From the NCBI GenBank assembly GCA_002163155.1, contig MAAO01000008.1, positions 186,001-250,000 of the forward strand: DNA of 64,000 nt, in the 5' to 3' direction. Under the pieces are notes generated by a model. The model was not told the DNA's origin and did no database searches. It saw nothing but the letters and a program-made list of their open reading frames with translations. This DNA is from Halobacteriovorax marinus. GTDB lineage: Bacteria; Bdellovibrionota; Bacteriovoracia; Bacteriovoracales; Bacteriovoracaceae. Both the position numbers and the translations under genes were made by a program. Of the stretch, positions 55,751 through 64,000 are shown in pieces (positions within the stretch are counted from its first letter, which is position 1; each line of letters opens with the position of its first letter).

Positions 55751-56458
55751 TTATTCAAGATTATGATAAACAGTCACCACGTCATCATCTGCTTCTAACA
55801 TATCAATAAGCCTTTCTACTTGATCTACAGTTTCATCATCTGCATCTTTAAGCGATATAGGTAATCTCACAAGAGAGGCTTCCTCTGGTATTATATTAAT
55901 CTCTTGAAGTTTTTCTTGAATAGATCCAAAAGACTCCATTGCCCCAGACACTTCAAAGAATTCATCGACAAGTTCAACATCTTCGGCACCAGCATCAATC
56001 ATATGTAGAGTGAAATTGTCTTCATCTACTCCAATAGGAGGAATTGTAAATATCGCTTTACGTTCAAAAACAAATTCAAGCGAACCAGTGACACCAAGAG
56101 AACCATTACATTTCTTAAAATAACTTCTTACGTTGGCAACAGTTCTCGCGACATTATTCGTTGAGGCTTCAATAAAAATCGCCACACCACCTTGAGCATA
56201 ACCTTCATAAGTTATATCTTCATAACCTACACCATCAGAACCCTGACCTTTCTTAATCGCCTTCTCTATAAGGTCCTTAGGTACATTTAATTTCTTACAT
56301 CTTTCAACGGATACTTTTAGGAGAAAATTTGTAGATAATTCTGGTCCACCACCTTTAGATGCCTTGAAAACATCTTTCAAAGCTCTTCCGTAAACCTGTC
56401 CTCTTGCCTTATCTGCTGCACCTTTCTTAGTTGCAATTTTGGCAGATTTTCTTCCCAT
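55751..56458 (-). CDS. yebC: YebC/PmpR family regulatory protein
   Basis: YebC/PmpR (TACO1) family protein of 235 residues. The opening MGRKSAKIATKKGAADKARG and the central YEGYAQGGVAIFIEASTNN are family hallmarks, as is the ending DDDVVTVYHNLE. Members bind DNA or act at the ribosome to ease translation of difficult stretches; which applies here is unknown. CGGAA precedes the ATG. It is monocistronic, although the ruvC neighbourhood often seen elsewhere is absent. Confidence 0.93.
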   Translation of the reverse strand: MGRKSAKIATKKGAADKARGQVYGRALKDVFKASKGGGPELSTNFLLKVSVERCKKLNVPKDLIEKAIKKGQGSDGVGYEDITYEGYAQGGVAIFIEASTNNVARTVANVRSYFKKCNGSLGVTGSLEFVFERKAIFTIPPIGVDEDNFTLHMIDAGAEDVELVDEFFEVSGAMESFGSIQEKLQEINIIPEEASLVRLPISLKDADDETVDQVERLIDMLEADDDVVTVYHNLE

Positions 56459-56561
56459 GACTAATTCCGTTGTTTTAATTTTTCGTAATATTAACTATTT
56501 TCTTATAATATTACCAGACAAGAATTAGCGACTGCTTCTATTTAGACTTAGTTAATGTAAT

Positions 56562-56587
56562 AAAAAAAGGCCCCAATAGGAGCCTTT
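56562..56587 (-). terminator. Intrinsic terminator of the third protease gene
   Basis: On the minus strand, AAAGGC and GCCTTT arms with inner GC pairs (56566-56587, one mismatch) are followed by a T-run (read as A at 56562-56568). It lies about 30 bases beyond the protease stop at 56618. Confidence 0.85.
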
Positions 56588-56617
56588 ATAATTCTATAGA
56601 ATTTTAATTTATTTTGA

Positions 56618-57652
56618 TTAAAGAGTAAATTGACCATCTAATGAGAAATCGAAACTAAAGTCAATATCTTCAAAGTTATAGTCTTCAAAGTCATAATCTT
56701 CTACTACAACAGCTTTAAAAGGTGATTCATACGCTGAGCTTGGATCTTCATTCTTAGTGATCGCTTCAGTAATTCCAACCATTGAGATTCTTGTAACTTC
56801 TTCACCGTCACATCCGTAACCACCGTACTCTTCACACATATTAACAGTCATACAAGAATTACCAGCTTCATCTTTTACTCTACTGTAATCTTTTGCCCCT
56901 CTCACTAGAATCCCTTCAACTTCTCCAGTAGTTGCATTAAATACTGCAGAACCAGAATTACCACCAAAAGTATCTAAATCAGCTTCAAAGTAAACATCAT
57001 TTGTATTGACCTTAACAACAGAGTCACCAGCGATTTTAAGTGGTAGTCCTGATGGAGAACCGATAACAACTAGACCATCTTCAAGAGCAATTTTTCCTTC
57101 CGTTCTAAACTTTAAAGGAGCTCTTCCTTCAACAACTCTATCAAGTTCAATTAAAGCGTAATCACTCTTAGTCGCACCATCAAGTTGTTGCTTTATAACT
57201 CTCTTACAAGAATAAACTTTACTAGCTTCTAAATTATAATCTTCAATTTCACCTTTCTTATAATCAAATACCCATTTGGAACCTGAACAGTCTGACAATG
57301 AGGCCATACAGTGACCTGCAGTTACAAGGTACTTATCTCCAACAAGAAATCCTGAACAATTTCCTATCGCTAATTGATTTTCAAATTTCTCACCCTTACA
57401 AAGAGGAACTCCCCAGCTAAGTTGTGGCATGAACTGAGCAAGTGTTGTTTGAGCTAGATCATATGATCCATTATCTTTAAGTGTTAAATTCTTATTAGGG
57501 ATTTGCGTTGCTGTAGAAAGAGATAATTCCTTCATTATAGTGTTAGCACTATCAACTACATCAACTCTATTATCTTCACCGTAAGCTACTTTCTCTGTTG
57601 CACTTACACTGATGACACTACTTAATAATACTATGGCCGTAATTTTTTTCAT
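56618..57652 (-). CDS. Secreted V8/trypsin-like serine protease with acidic-aromatic tail
   Basis: A 344-residue secreted protease. A signal peptide (1-19) precedes the KVAYGEDNR signature. The triad is complete: His114 (TAGHC), Asp164 (SDYALIEL) and Ser233 (GGNSGSAVF). Several paired cysteines are conserved with the two paralogues. The C-terminal tail (318-338) repeats Glu-Asp-Tyr/Asn/Ile-Phe units, an acidic-aromatic run absent from the others. GGGGAG precedes the ATG, and an intrinsic terminator follows. Role probably extracellular proteolysis. Confidence 0.88.
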   Translation of the reverse strand: MKKITAIVLLSSVISVSATEKVAYGEDNRVDVVDSANTIMKELSLSTATQIPNKNLTLKDNGSYDLAQTTLAQFMPQLSWGVPLCKGEKFENQLAIGNCSGFLVGDKYLVTAGHCMASLSDCSGSKWVFDYKKGEIEDYNLEASKVYSCKRVIKQQLDGATKSDYALIELDRVVEGRAPLKFRTEGKIALEDGLVVIGSPSGLPLKIAGDSVVKVNTNDVYFEADLDTFGGNSGSAVFNATTGEVEGILVRGAKDYSRVKDEAGNSCMTVNMCEEYGGYGCDGEEVTRISMVGITEAITKNEDPSSAYESPFKAVVVEDYDFEDYNFEDIDFSFDFSLDGQFTL

Positions 57653-57974
57653 TTTGTATTCTCCCCTTTTTTCTGTAAATGCAAGTTACAAAACCAATCG
57701 AGAAAGGTCATTCTTACTTTTAAAAATGTTGTAATAAGTTCATATAATGTAAGAAATGGTAAGATTGATGTCAGAAATAGAGCTCTAGATGGGTAAAGAT
57801 TAACTTGATCTACACCTAAGCTACCTAAATCACATGAGCCATCAAATGAGGCGTATTTTATCAATTGAAAGAAACTCGGAAAAACTATCTATTCTTACAG
57901 TTGTAGAGCGTAGAGAACTAAATAAAAAAAGGAGAGGCGCTTTCACACCTCCCCCAGCGATAATTCAAATACTA
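57653..57974. other. Noncoding region between the protease gene and the RND operon end
   Basis: A 322-base stretch upstream of the protease gene. It holds the terminator of the RND operon (57924-57954) and presumably the protease promoter. No convincing gene is seen; a short minus-strand reading frame in it (57649-57864) starts at TTG, has no ribosome site and is rejected. Confidence 0.55.
57924..57954 (-). terminator. Intrinsic terminator of the RND operon
   Basis: On the minus strand a 7-base GC-rich stem, GGGGAGG with CCTCTCC (one G-T pair; 57931-57937 and 57948-57954), is followed by seven T (A at 57924-57930). It lies about 20 bases after the czcA stop. Confidence 0.88.
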
Positions 57975-60900
57975 TTATATTTTCTTCATAAGCTCTGGTT
58001 GCATCTGCTTAATAAACAAACGGTACAAACTTGGTAGAACTATCAGTGTTAAGATAGTCGCAGAGATAATCCCCCCTACAACAACTGTGGCCAAAGGTTT
58101 TTGTACTTCAGCTCCAAGCCCCGCAGAAAACATCATAGGAAGGAAACCGAAGATATCTGTTAAGGCCGTCATAAGCACTGGCCTGAGCCTAGTCATGGCC
58201 CCTTCTTTAACAACATCGTCAGGAGATTTCCCATCACTTATCAGTCTATTAAAGTAAGTGACCAGAACTACGCCATTTAACATACTGATTCCTGAAAGAG
58301 CAATGAAACCAACTCCAGCAGAAATACTAAATGGCATTCCCATGATATTTAGGGCCAAGACACCACCAATAAGGGCCATTGGTGCACAAGCAAAAATAAG
58401 AACAACCTGGGCAAAGTTTTTAAAAGCAGCGTAGAGCATGGCAAGAATTAATAGGAGAGACATGGGAACAAGTACCCCAAGTCTTTCTTTTGCGCTTTGT
58501 AGGTTTTTAAAAGTACCGCCCCATTCTATGAAGTACCCATCCGGTAAATCTATCTTCTCTTCAACTTCTTTTTGCGCCTTTAAAACAAAACTTTCTATAT
58601 CTCTAGTCTCAGGATTAACAAGGACGGCGACTCTCCTTTGAGAGTTCTCTCGACTCACGGCCGAGAAAGTTTGAACAAATTCAATATCTGCGACCTGTTC
58701 AATTGGTACTGTATAACCTTCAGAAATTCCCACAGGAAGTTTTCTTACAATCATGACATCCTTACGTTGATCCTCAGAGAGTCTAGTCACAATAGGAAAT
58801 CTCTTTACTCCATCATAAACATGACCAACTTCTCGTCCACCAATTGCGGTACTAATAGCATCTAATACAGGACGTGCAGTCACACCAAGTTGTGCTAACT
58901 CCTCCATTTTCGGAGTGTATTGCAGCATAGGAGACTTACCTTTTGACTCTGACTCAGCTTCACCAGCTCCTTCAATATTACCTACAATCTCCGCTACTTC
59001 TTTAGAATAACCTATGAGCTTGTCCAAATCATCACCGTAAACCTTAACTGATAAGGCGGCCCTAGTTCCCTCAAGAAGCTCATTAAAGCGCAGCTCAACT
59101 GGCTGAGTCATCATTAACACTTGCCCTGGAACATGGAGTTCTAACTTACTTTTAATCTCTTTGATTAAATCTTTCTTAGTCTTAATTTTCTCATCTAGTG
59201 GCCAATTCTCTTTGTCATGAAGCATGATATAGGAATCTGAAATATTGACTCCCATCGGATCAGTGGCGACTTCCGCAGCACCAGTACGTGCAAAGACATC
59301 CTTAACCTGAGGAAACTTGCCAATGACTTTTTCAGATATTCTCTGAAGTGCGACTGAGTTCTCTGTACTTATATTGGCCGGTCGAATGAATTGTATTGCG
59401 AAATCTCCTTCATCAAGTTGTGGAATAAATTCAGCCCCCATTCTAGAAAAGAGAAACACCCCAAGAACTATTGAACCTATACCTATAGTGAGAACCACTC
59501 TCTTAAACTGTAAGGCCTTATCAAGTGCAGGACTAAAAATTCTCTCAGCAAGTCCCATAAGAAATGGTTTCTTATCTCTAGTTTTTCCACTTAGAAATGT
59601 TGCTGCGAGGGCCGGAACCACTGTAAACGAAAGAATAAGCGCCGAAGCTAAGGCCATGATAAAAGTCGTGGCCATGGGACCAAACATTTTCCCCTCTACT
59701 CCTGTTAGAGCAAAGAGAGGAATAAAAACAGTTATAACAATTAACTCTCCAAACCCTGCTGCTGATCTAATTTCAATGGCAGCATCAATAACAAGCTGTT
59801 TTACTTCTTTCCTTGTAAGTTCTCGCCCTAACTCTTTACCTCTTTTTTGTAATCTGTGAACACAGTTCTCAATAACGATAACTGCTCCATCAACAATAAT
59901 ACCGAAGTCAAGTGCCCCCAGACTCATAAGATTTCCAGAAACATTTTGCCAACGCATGAGAATGAAAGTCATAAGAAGTGAAATAGGAATCATAAGAGAA
60001 GTAATGATGGCAGCTCGCATATTCCCAACTAAGAGCATGAGAAAAACCATAACAAGTCCCGCACCCATAATAAGATTATGCTCAACAGTTCCAAGTGTAG
60101 CATTAACCATATTGGAGCGATCATAGAGAACTTTAAGCTCTACCCATTCAGGGAGATCTTTCTTAATTTCGTCTAATTTTCCTGCGACTCTCTGGGAAAC
60201 AACTCTTGAGTTTTCTCCAAGTAACATAAAGGCGGTACCAATAATAGACTCTTCGCCATTAACAGTGGCCGCACCGGTTCTAATTTCTTTATCAAACTTA
60301 ACAGTACCGATATCTTTAATTTTTATAACTTGATAAGAAGAGAGTCTTTTTACAACTACATTCTCAATGTCTTTTATTCCACGTAGAAGACCAACCCCTC
60401 TAACCAGTAGCTGTTCACCAGTTTGTTGAATATATCCGCCACCAACATTGATATTCGTTTTCTCAATCACAGATTCAATATCATCAAAATGTATTCCATA
60501 CTTAGACATCTTTTTCATATCTGGTTGGATGAAGAACTGCTTTTCGTATCCACCGATAGTATTGACTTCAGTGACTCCCTTAACTGTAAGGAGTCTGGGC
60601 TTTATGAACCAATCTTGAATAGACCTAAGTTCCATGAGCTGAACAAGTCTCTTCTCAGAATCAGCTTCAACAACCTTTGCTTCCACTGAGTAGTGAAAGA
60701 TTTCACCGAGACCAGTACTAATAGGTCCCATTTCTGGTTTAACACCAGCTGGAAGCTCAATGCCTTGTAACTTTTCAAAGGCCAGCTGCCTTGCGCGGTA
60801 AATATCTGTTCCTTCATTAAAAATGACAGTGACTTGAGAGATACCATAACGAGAGATGGAGCGAATCGTTTCAACTCCAGGCATTCCATTCATTGAATAC

Positions 60901-61109
60901 TCAATGGGAAAAGTGACCATTCTTTCAACTTCTTCAGGAACAAGACCTTTAACTTGTGTATTGATTTGCACCTGAGTGTTAGTGATATCTGGAACAGCAT
61001 CAATTGAAAGTTCTTGAAACGACTTAACTCCAAAAACAAGTAGTATCAATGTTGCCATAAAGACAAACATTCGATTATTTACTGAAAATTCAATAATTTT
61101 ATTTATCAT
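57975..61109 (-). CDS. czcA: Heavy-metal efflux RND transporter of the CzcA type
   Basis: Inner-membrane proton-driven cation exporter of 1044 residues, the standard length, with twelve membrane helices and two large periplasmic loops. The helix-4 motif DFGIIVDGAVIVIENC and the segment QPVELRFNELLEGTRAALSV match the Czc/Cnr subgroup for divalent cations (Zn, Co, Ni, Cd) rather than the copper/silver CusA group. AAAGGTT precedes the ATG. It is the third gene of the operon. Metal choice is inferred from motifs. Confidence 0.93.
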   Translation of the reverse strand: MINKIIEFSVNNRMFVFMATLILLVFGVKSFQELSIDAVPDITNTQVQINTQVKGLVPEEVERMVTFPIEYSMNGMPGVETIRSISRYGISQVTVIFNEGTDIYRARQLAFEKLQGIELPAGVKPEMGPISTGLGEIFHYSVEAKVVEADSEKRLVQLMELRSIQDWFIKPRLLTVKGVTEVNTIGGYEKQFFIQPDMKKMSKYGIHFDDIESVIEKTNINVGGGYIQQTGEQLLVRGVGLLRGIKDIENVVVKRLSSYQVIKIKDIGTVKFDKEIRTGAATVNGEESIIGTAFMLLGENSRVVSQRVAGKLDEIKKDLPEWVELKVLYDRSNMVNATLGTVEHNLIMGAGLVMVFLMLLVGNMRAAIITSLMIPISLLMTFILMRWQNVSGNLMSLGALDFGIIVDGAVIVIENCVHRLQKRGKELGRELTRKEVKQLVIDAAIEIRSAAGFGELIVITVFIPLFALTGVEGKMFGPMATTFIMALASALILSFTVVPALAATFLSGKTRDKKPFLMGLAERIFSPALDKALQFKRVVLTIGIGSIVLGVFLFSRMGAEFIPQLDEGDFAIQFIRPANISTENSVALQRISEKVIGKFPQVKDVFARTGAAEVATDPMGVNISDSYIMLHDKENWPLDEKIKTKKDLIKEIKSKLELHVPGQVLMMTQPVELRFNELLEGTRAALSVKVYGDDLDKLIGYSKEVAEIVGNIEGAGEAESESKGKSPMLQYTPKMEELAQLGVTARPVLDAISTAIGGREVGHVYDGVKRFPIVTRLSEDQRKDVMIVRKLPVGISEGYTVPIEQVADIEFVQTFSAVSRENSQRRVAVLVNPETRDIESFVLKAQKEVEEKIDLPDGYFIEWGGTFKNLQSAKERLGVLVPMSLLLILAMLYAAFKNFAQVVLIFACAPMALIGGVLALNIMGMPFSISAGVGFIALSGISMLNGVVLVTYFNRLISDGKSPDDVVKEGAMTRLRPVLMTALTDIFGFLPMMFSAGLGAEVQKPLATVVVGGIISATILTLIVLPSLYRLFIKQMQPELMKKI

Positions 61110-61129
61110 GATAGAACCTTTGTAAAATA

Positions 61130-61702
61130 TTAATGAGAGTGACCGTACTCAGACTTATCAGTTGAATAAACATCAGTAACTCTTAGTAGACCGACGCCAC
61201 CAACTACAATTTGATCACCTGCTAGAATACTAGAGACTTTAACAATGTAATCATTTCGAAGCTCTTTTATAATCTCAACATGCAAGAGTTTGAAGAATCC
61301 GGCCCTAAAGAGATAAATACCTTTAACGTTCTTAGAAGTTACAAGTGTAGATTTTTTAATCTTCAACTCTAATTTATCAAGCTTACTTAATTTAATACTT
61401 AGTGATTTGATAGCTTCAGGGCTTAGTTTAAATCCTTTAACTTCATCTACTTCGATTATCGCCTTACCAACACCAATGGCCTTTCCTCCACCATGACCGT
61501 GATCATCGTGGCCTTCATGCTCATCATGTTTGCCATGTTCTTCGTGGTCTAAGGAGTCATGATCGTGTTTCTTAGCCTCTACTCTTCTCTCCATAGGGAT
61601 GCCATCAGGACTTGAATGCTCATGATCGTGGTCGTGACCGTCCTCAGCTGCAAAAGATGAGAATGTAAATATCATTGTAAATACTATTAATAATCTATTC
61701 AT
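61130..61702 (-). CDS. Short His-rich exported protein resembling a truncated RND adaptor
   Basis: Exported 190-residue protein with a signal peptide (about 1-18). Residues about 20-80 are extremely rich in His, Asp and Glu and must bind metal. The remainder (about 85-175) resembles the two ends of a CzcB-type adaptor: LSPEAIKSLSIKLSK from the N-terminal strand region and SILAGDQIVVGGVGLLRV from the membrane-proximal C-terminal domain, without the lipoyl and hairpin domains in between. Full-length adaptors have about 350-450 residues. It sits between the outer-membrane factor and the RND pump, where an adaptor gene should be. Confidence 0.75.
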   Translation of the reverse strand: MNRLLIVFTMIFTFSSFAAEDGHDHDHEHSSPDGIPMERRVEAKKHDHDSLDHEEHGKHDEHEGHDDHGHGGGKAIGVGKAIIEVDEVKGFKLSPEAIKSLSIKLSKLDKLELKIKKSTLVTSKNVKGIYLFRAGFFKLLHVEIIKELRNDYIVKVSSILAGDQIVVGGVGLLRVTDVYSTDKSEYGHSH

Positions 61703-61711
61703 ATATAACCT

Positions 61712-62953
61712 CTATAACTTTTTCTCTAATACTGTTCCGTTTAACTTATAAATATTCCATAACGCCTCTACGGCACCGAGCTCAAATTCAAATCGCGTAT
61801 TAGCGAACTCAATCAATTGACGATGAGATTCAATAACCATCGCTGTAGAAATGATTCCTCTTTTAAACAACTTCTCTATTCTATTATGCTTCCGATCCAA
61901 ATCAGCTCGATTAGTAATAATTTTCAAAGAACTACTAAAGGCCTTATACTTATCTATCCAAGATTGAAGGTCGAGAGATGCTTCTCTTTCAATATTACGC
62001 AAATTCATATTTGCTGTTAGCAACTCACTATTGGAAATGGCCCTACCACCTTTATTAGTATTAAAAATAGGGAGGTCCATAGATAGCACTAGTCCAAAAG
62101 ACTGAAAGTTTCTTCCATTAATATTTTCATTTTCAAAAGCAGGTCCTACTTTTAAGTCAGGAAGACTTTTAGAATTAGAAAGTGCTACTTTAGCAGAGGC
62201 GAGTTCAACTTCATTTCTAGCGGCCAACAATTTCGAATAACGATTATATCCCGAATCTCCTAAGAACTTCTGAGACAAATTTACATCCCTAGGGAGTGCC
62301 TTCATGGGAATTGCACAGCTCTTACCAAGAAAGAAAGAGAGGTGACGACTTAGATGAGTTTTCTCTGCATTCAAACGAGCTATTTTTAACAAATAGTCAT
62401 TTGTTGCTAACACCAAAGTTTCACTTTCAACTTGCTCTTCTGGAGATAGAGATTTACGACTTTTCTTAGTCTTTAAAATCTTAGACAAGGCACCAAACGC
62501 CTCATCATAGACTGGTAACAATTCATATATCTGTCGCAACCTATAGGCCTTAACAACAGAATCAATAATGATATCTTCATTACTACCTTTGAGTTTATTA
62601 TTGGACACTTCAATGTACTTCTTTGCGACATCTACTCTTGAATCTCGCTTACCGCCCAGTTCAAAAGTGTGCTTAATTGAAAGAGAAGTGGTAGTCACAT
62701 CCCCATCAATTGAATCCCCTTTCATATAGTCTGCGTCAAATTCAGGATTTGGTCTTTGCTTGGCCACATCAATTGTATTCATGATGGCCTTTTTACTGGA
62801 GTTATTGAGATTAATTCCAGGGTGGTTCTTTTTAATGAGGTCTAAAACTTCATTTGCACTACTTATATTACAAGTAGCAAAGACTTTAGAGTTTAGACCA
62901 ATTAAGAATAAAAATGAGATCATCCTTAAGAGATTTTTCTTACATATATACAT
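61712..62953 (-). CDS. Outer-membrane factor of the TolC/CzcC family
   Basis: Outer-membrane efflux channel subunit of 413 residues. A signal peptide (about 11-26 of the frame) leads to the repeated alpha-helical coiled regions of TolC-type proteins, with KHTFELGGKRDSRVDVAKK and the LSMDLPIFNTNKGGRA strand region typical of CzcC/CusC. The ATG at 62953 has AGGAAA upstream; a second ATG 30 bases later lacks good spacing. First gene of the efflux operon, 9 bases before the His-rich gene. Confidence 0.9.
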   Translation of the reverse strand: MYICKKNLLRMISFLFLIGLNSKVFATCNISSANEVLDLIKKNHPGINLNNSSKKAIMNTIDVAKQRPNPEFDADYMKGDSIDGDVTTTSLSIKHTFELGGKRDSRVDVAKKYIEVSNNKLKGSNEDIIIDSVVKAYRLRQIYELLPVYDEAFGALSKILKTKKSRKSLSPEEQVESETLVLATNDYLLKIARLNAEKTHLSRHLSFFLGKSCAIPMKALPRDVNLSQKFLGDSGYNRYSKLLAARNEVELASAKVALSNSKSLPDLKVGPAFENENINGRNFQSFGLVLSMDLPIFNTNKGGRAISNSELLTANMNLRNIEREASLDLQSWIDKYKAFSSSLKIITNRADLDRKHNRIEKLFKRGIISTAMVIESHRQLIEFANTRFEFELGAVEALWNIYKLNGTVLEKKL

Positions 62954-63024
62954 ACTAAGTTTCCTAGTAATTCTAGTTACACAAAAAAATATATTTAAAT
63001 TTTAGATTAAAACGATGGGATTTG

Positions 63025-63393
63025 TTAAGAAAATAGTGGTGGTTTAAGAGCGGGATCCAAAGAGGGTTCACTATATTGAAAGTAATACTTCCAAAGTATT
63101 TGCGTACTTCTGTATAGACTACTAGAGAGTGCTACACTTTTATTTGTAATTACAACGTTATGAACGCCAGAACAGTGATGAACACAATGAGCACCTTCAC
63201 TGTGGCAAGACTCATCTTCACAATCATTACAGTCAGAATCTACATAGGAAATTTCACTAGCTAGGATAGTATTGGTTTTTGCGACCAACTGACTATTATC
63301 TTCTTCATGATCGAAAGCATTACCCATAGATTCGCCTACAACTCCAGAGAAGAATGCAGTAAAAATAAATATGAGTACGAACTTATTAAACAT
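63025..63393 (-). CDS. Small Cys/His-rich secreted protein linked to the efflux operon
   Basis: A 122-residue exported protein with a signal peptide (about 1-19) and a dense cluster of metal-binding residues in the middle (DCNDCEDESCHSEG and HCVHHCSGVH). It ends in a Pro-rich tail (PALKPPLFS) like small proteins found before Czc/Cus operons elsewhere, so it probably handles metal in the periplasm. It lies 71 bases upstream of the outer-membrane factor gene on the same strand and may be the first gene of the operon. No clear ribosome site. Confidence 0.65.
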   Translation of the reverse strand: MFNKFVLIFIFTAFFSGVVGESMGNAFDHEEDNSQLVAKTNTILASEISYVDSDCNDCEDESCHSEGAHCVHHCSGVHNVVITNKSVALSSSLYRSTQILWKYYFQYSEPSLDPALKPPLFS

Positions 63394-63511
63394 AGTTTGA
63401 TCAATATAACATCGATCCAGTTTATATTCAACTGAAGAAGTCAGCTAAGCTCAAAGCTACTTATATCATTAAGAATAGATATGATGAATTACACATTTAT
63501 ACTTTAGACAT

Positions 63512-64000
63512 TCAATCATTAACATTTACATTAATAATAATTTTCATACAATTGTCTCGAGCCAACGCCAAATCAAAGGCTTTTGAAACATCAGAGAAAT
63601 TAAATTCGTGAGTAATCATTTTTGAAGATATATGAGAGAATTTATCAATCCAAAAGTCTCTTGTTCTAGCAAGAGTTTCTTTTGGCATTCCTCGCATCCA
63701 CTTTATCGTAAGATTATTCATGGCAAATAAATTTGAGTGTATTTCACTTGTTCCTATATACTTACCAACGATTAGACACACACTACTTGTAGAGATAAAG
63801 ACTTTTGCATATTTCCAAAAACCACTTTGCTTATTTCCGTTTCCAGATGCATCAATTATATAGTCAAATTTTTTCTTGTCATCCAACAAAGCCATTCCCA
63901 GAGCTTGTATATTTACTTCTAAATCTCTAGCCATTTTAATTCTAAAATTATCTTTTTCAATAAGAGTGTAATCATATCCTTCTTCTTTTAATTTTAAGGA
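63512..64000 (-). CDS. Medium-chain alcohol dehydrogenase-like protein (N-terminus cut by window edge)
   Basis: Partial gene: the frame is open to the right edge, giving 163 C-terminal residues; the ATG at 63934 is internal, since 22 sense codons precede it in the window. The visible part holds the second half of the NAD(P)-binding domain (KFDYIIDASGNG) and the C-terminal catalytic lobe end of medium-chain dehydrogenases (VSKAFDLALARDNCMKIIINV). The substrate cannot be told. It is separated from the metal efflux genes by about 120 bases. Confidence 0.7.
   Translation of the reverse strand, partial: SLKLKEEGYDYTLIEKDNFRIKMARDLEVNIQALGMALLDDKKKFDYIIDASGNGNKQSGFWKYAKVFISTSSVCLIVGKYIGTSEIHSNLFAMNNLTIKWMRGMPKETLARTRDFWIDKFSHISSKMITHEFNFSDVSKAFDLALARDNCMKIIINVNVND

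Noticed and set aside
57649-57864. Minus-strand 71-residue reading frame upstream of the third protease
   Set aside because: TTG start, no ribosome site, overlaps the protease start and has no recognisable features.
63512-63934. Complete 140-residue gene starting at the ATG at 63934
   Set aside because: The same frame is open to the window edge with dehydrogenase-like sequence, so the ATG is internal and the gene is truncated.

Overview
The window is AT-rich (roughly one third G+C by eye), densely packed and Gram-negative in character: many signal peptides, outer-membrane barrels, c-type cytochromes, RND efflux and three related secreted serine proteases. This mix, with two methyl-accepting proteins and many lineage-specific secreted proteins, suggests a Bdellovibrionota predator of the Halobacteriovorax/Bacteriovorax type. 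That placement is inference; no rRNA or other taxonomic marker is present. I see no tRNA, rRNA, CRISPR array, insertion sequence or prophage.

Layout. 1-5995: a LemA/DUF2207 membrane pair, a VOC protein with its WYL-type regulator, and the glutathione-dependent formaldehyde pathway (frmA, frmB) followed by an orphan solute-binding protein. 6039-9700: an envelope operon (COG4315 protein, YceI, haem-tagged beta-barrel, monohaem lipoprotein) divergent from a LysR regulator, then a DoxX-like protein. 9914-17919: secreted unknowns, a histidine-box desaturase/hydroxylase, a 1045-residue protease-ankyrin-beta-helix protein coupled to an SH3 protein, a GFA-family protein, an NAD-binding protein and an exported intradiol dioxygenase with a divergent LysR gene. 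18864-27604: a chemoreceptor-hemerythrin fusion, a porin, barrel proteins and a pair of large unknown secreted proteins.

27816-42438: a peroxiredoxin-like protein, a 909-residue secreted unknown, a second protease, an acetyltransferase, a 615-residue secreted protein with five cysteine-pair repeats, an orphan family-1 solute-binding protein, a FecR-domain operon, lipA-lipB and a dihaem cytochrome c. 42760-47637: a convergent NarL-type regulator and histidine kinase, a BASS-family transporter, a flavodoxin operon, and nickel superoxide dismutase with its maturation protease. 47697-56458: a haem-binding sensor-like protein, a compact chemosensory operon (NIT-domain receptor, CheA, CheW and a CheR-REC-CheB fusion), a response regulator and a YebC protein. 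56618-64000: a third protease, then a heavy-metal RND operon in which a short His-rich protein stands where a full adaptor should be, and a truncated dehydrogenase.

Themes. Redox and aldehyde defence recurs (frmAB, GFA, peroxiredoxin, NiSOD, flavodoxin, hemerythrin receptor, four haem c proteins). Three proteases share an N-terminal YGED-D/N-R signature just after the signal peptide. Genes are tightly arranged, with several convergent pairs whose stop codons overlap. The least conventional loci are the protease-ankyrin-beta-helix gene, the haem-tagged barrel operon, the RND operon with a minimal adaptor, and the 79-residue cysteine-pair repeat protein.
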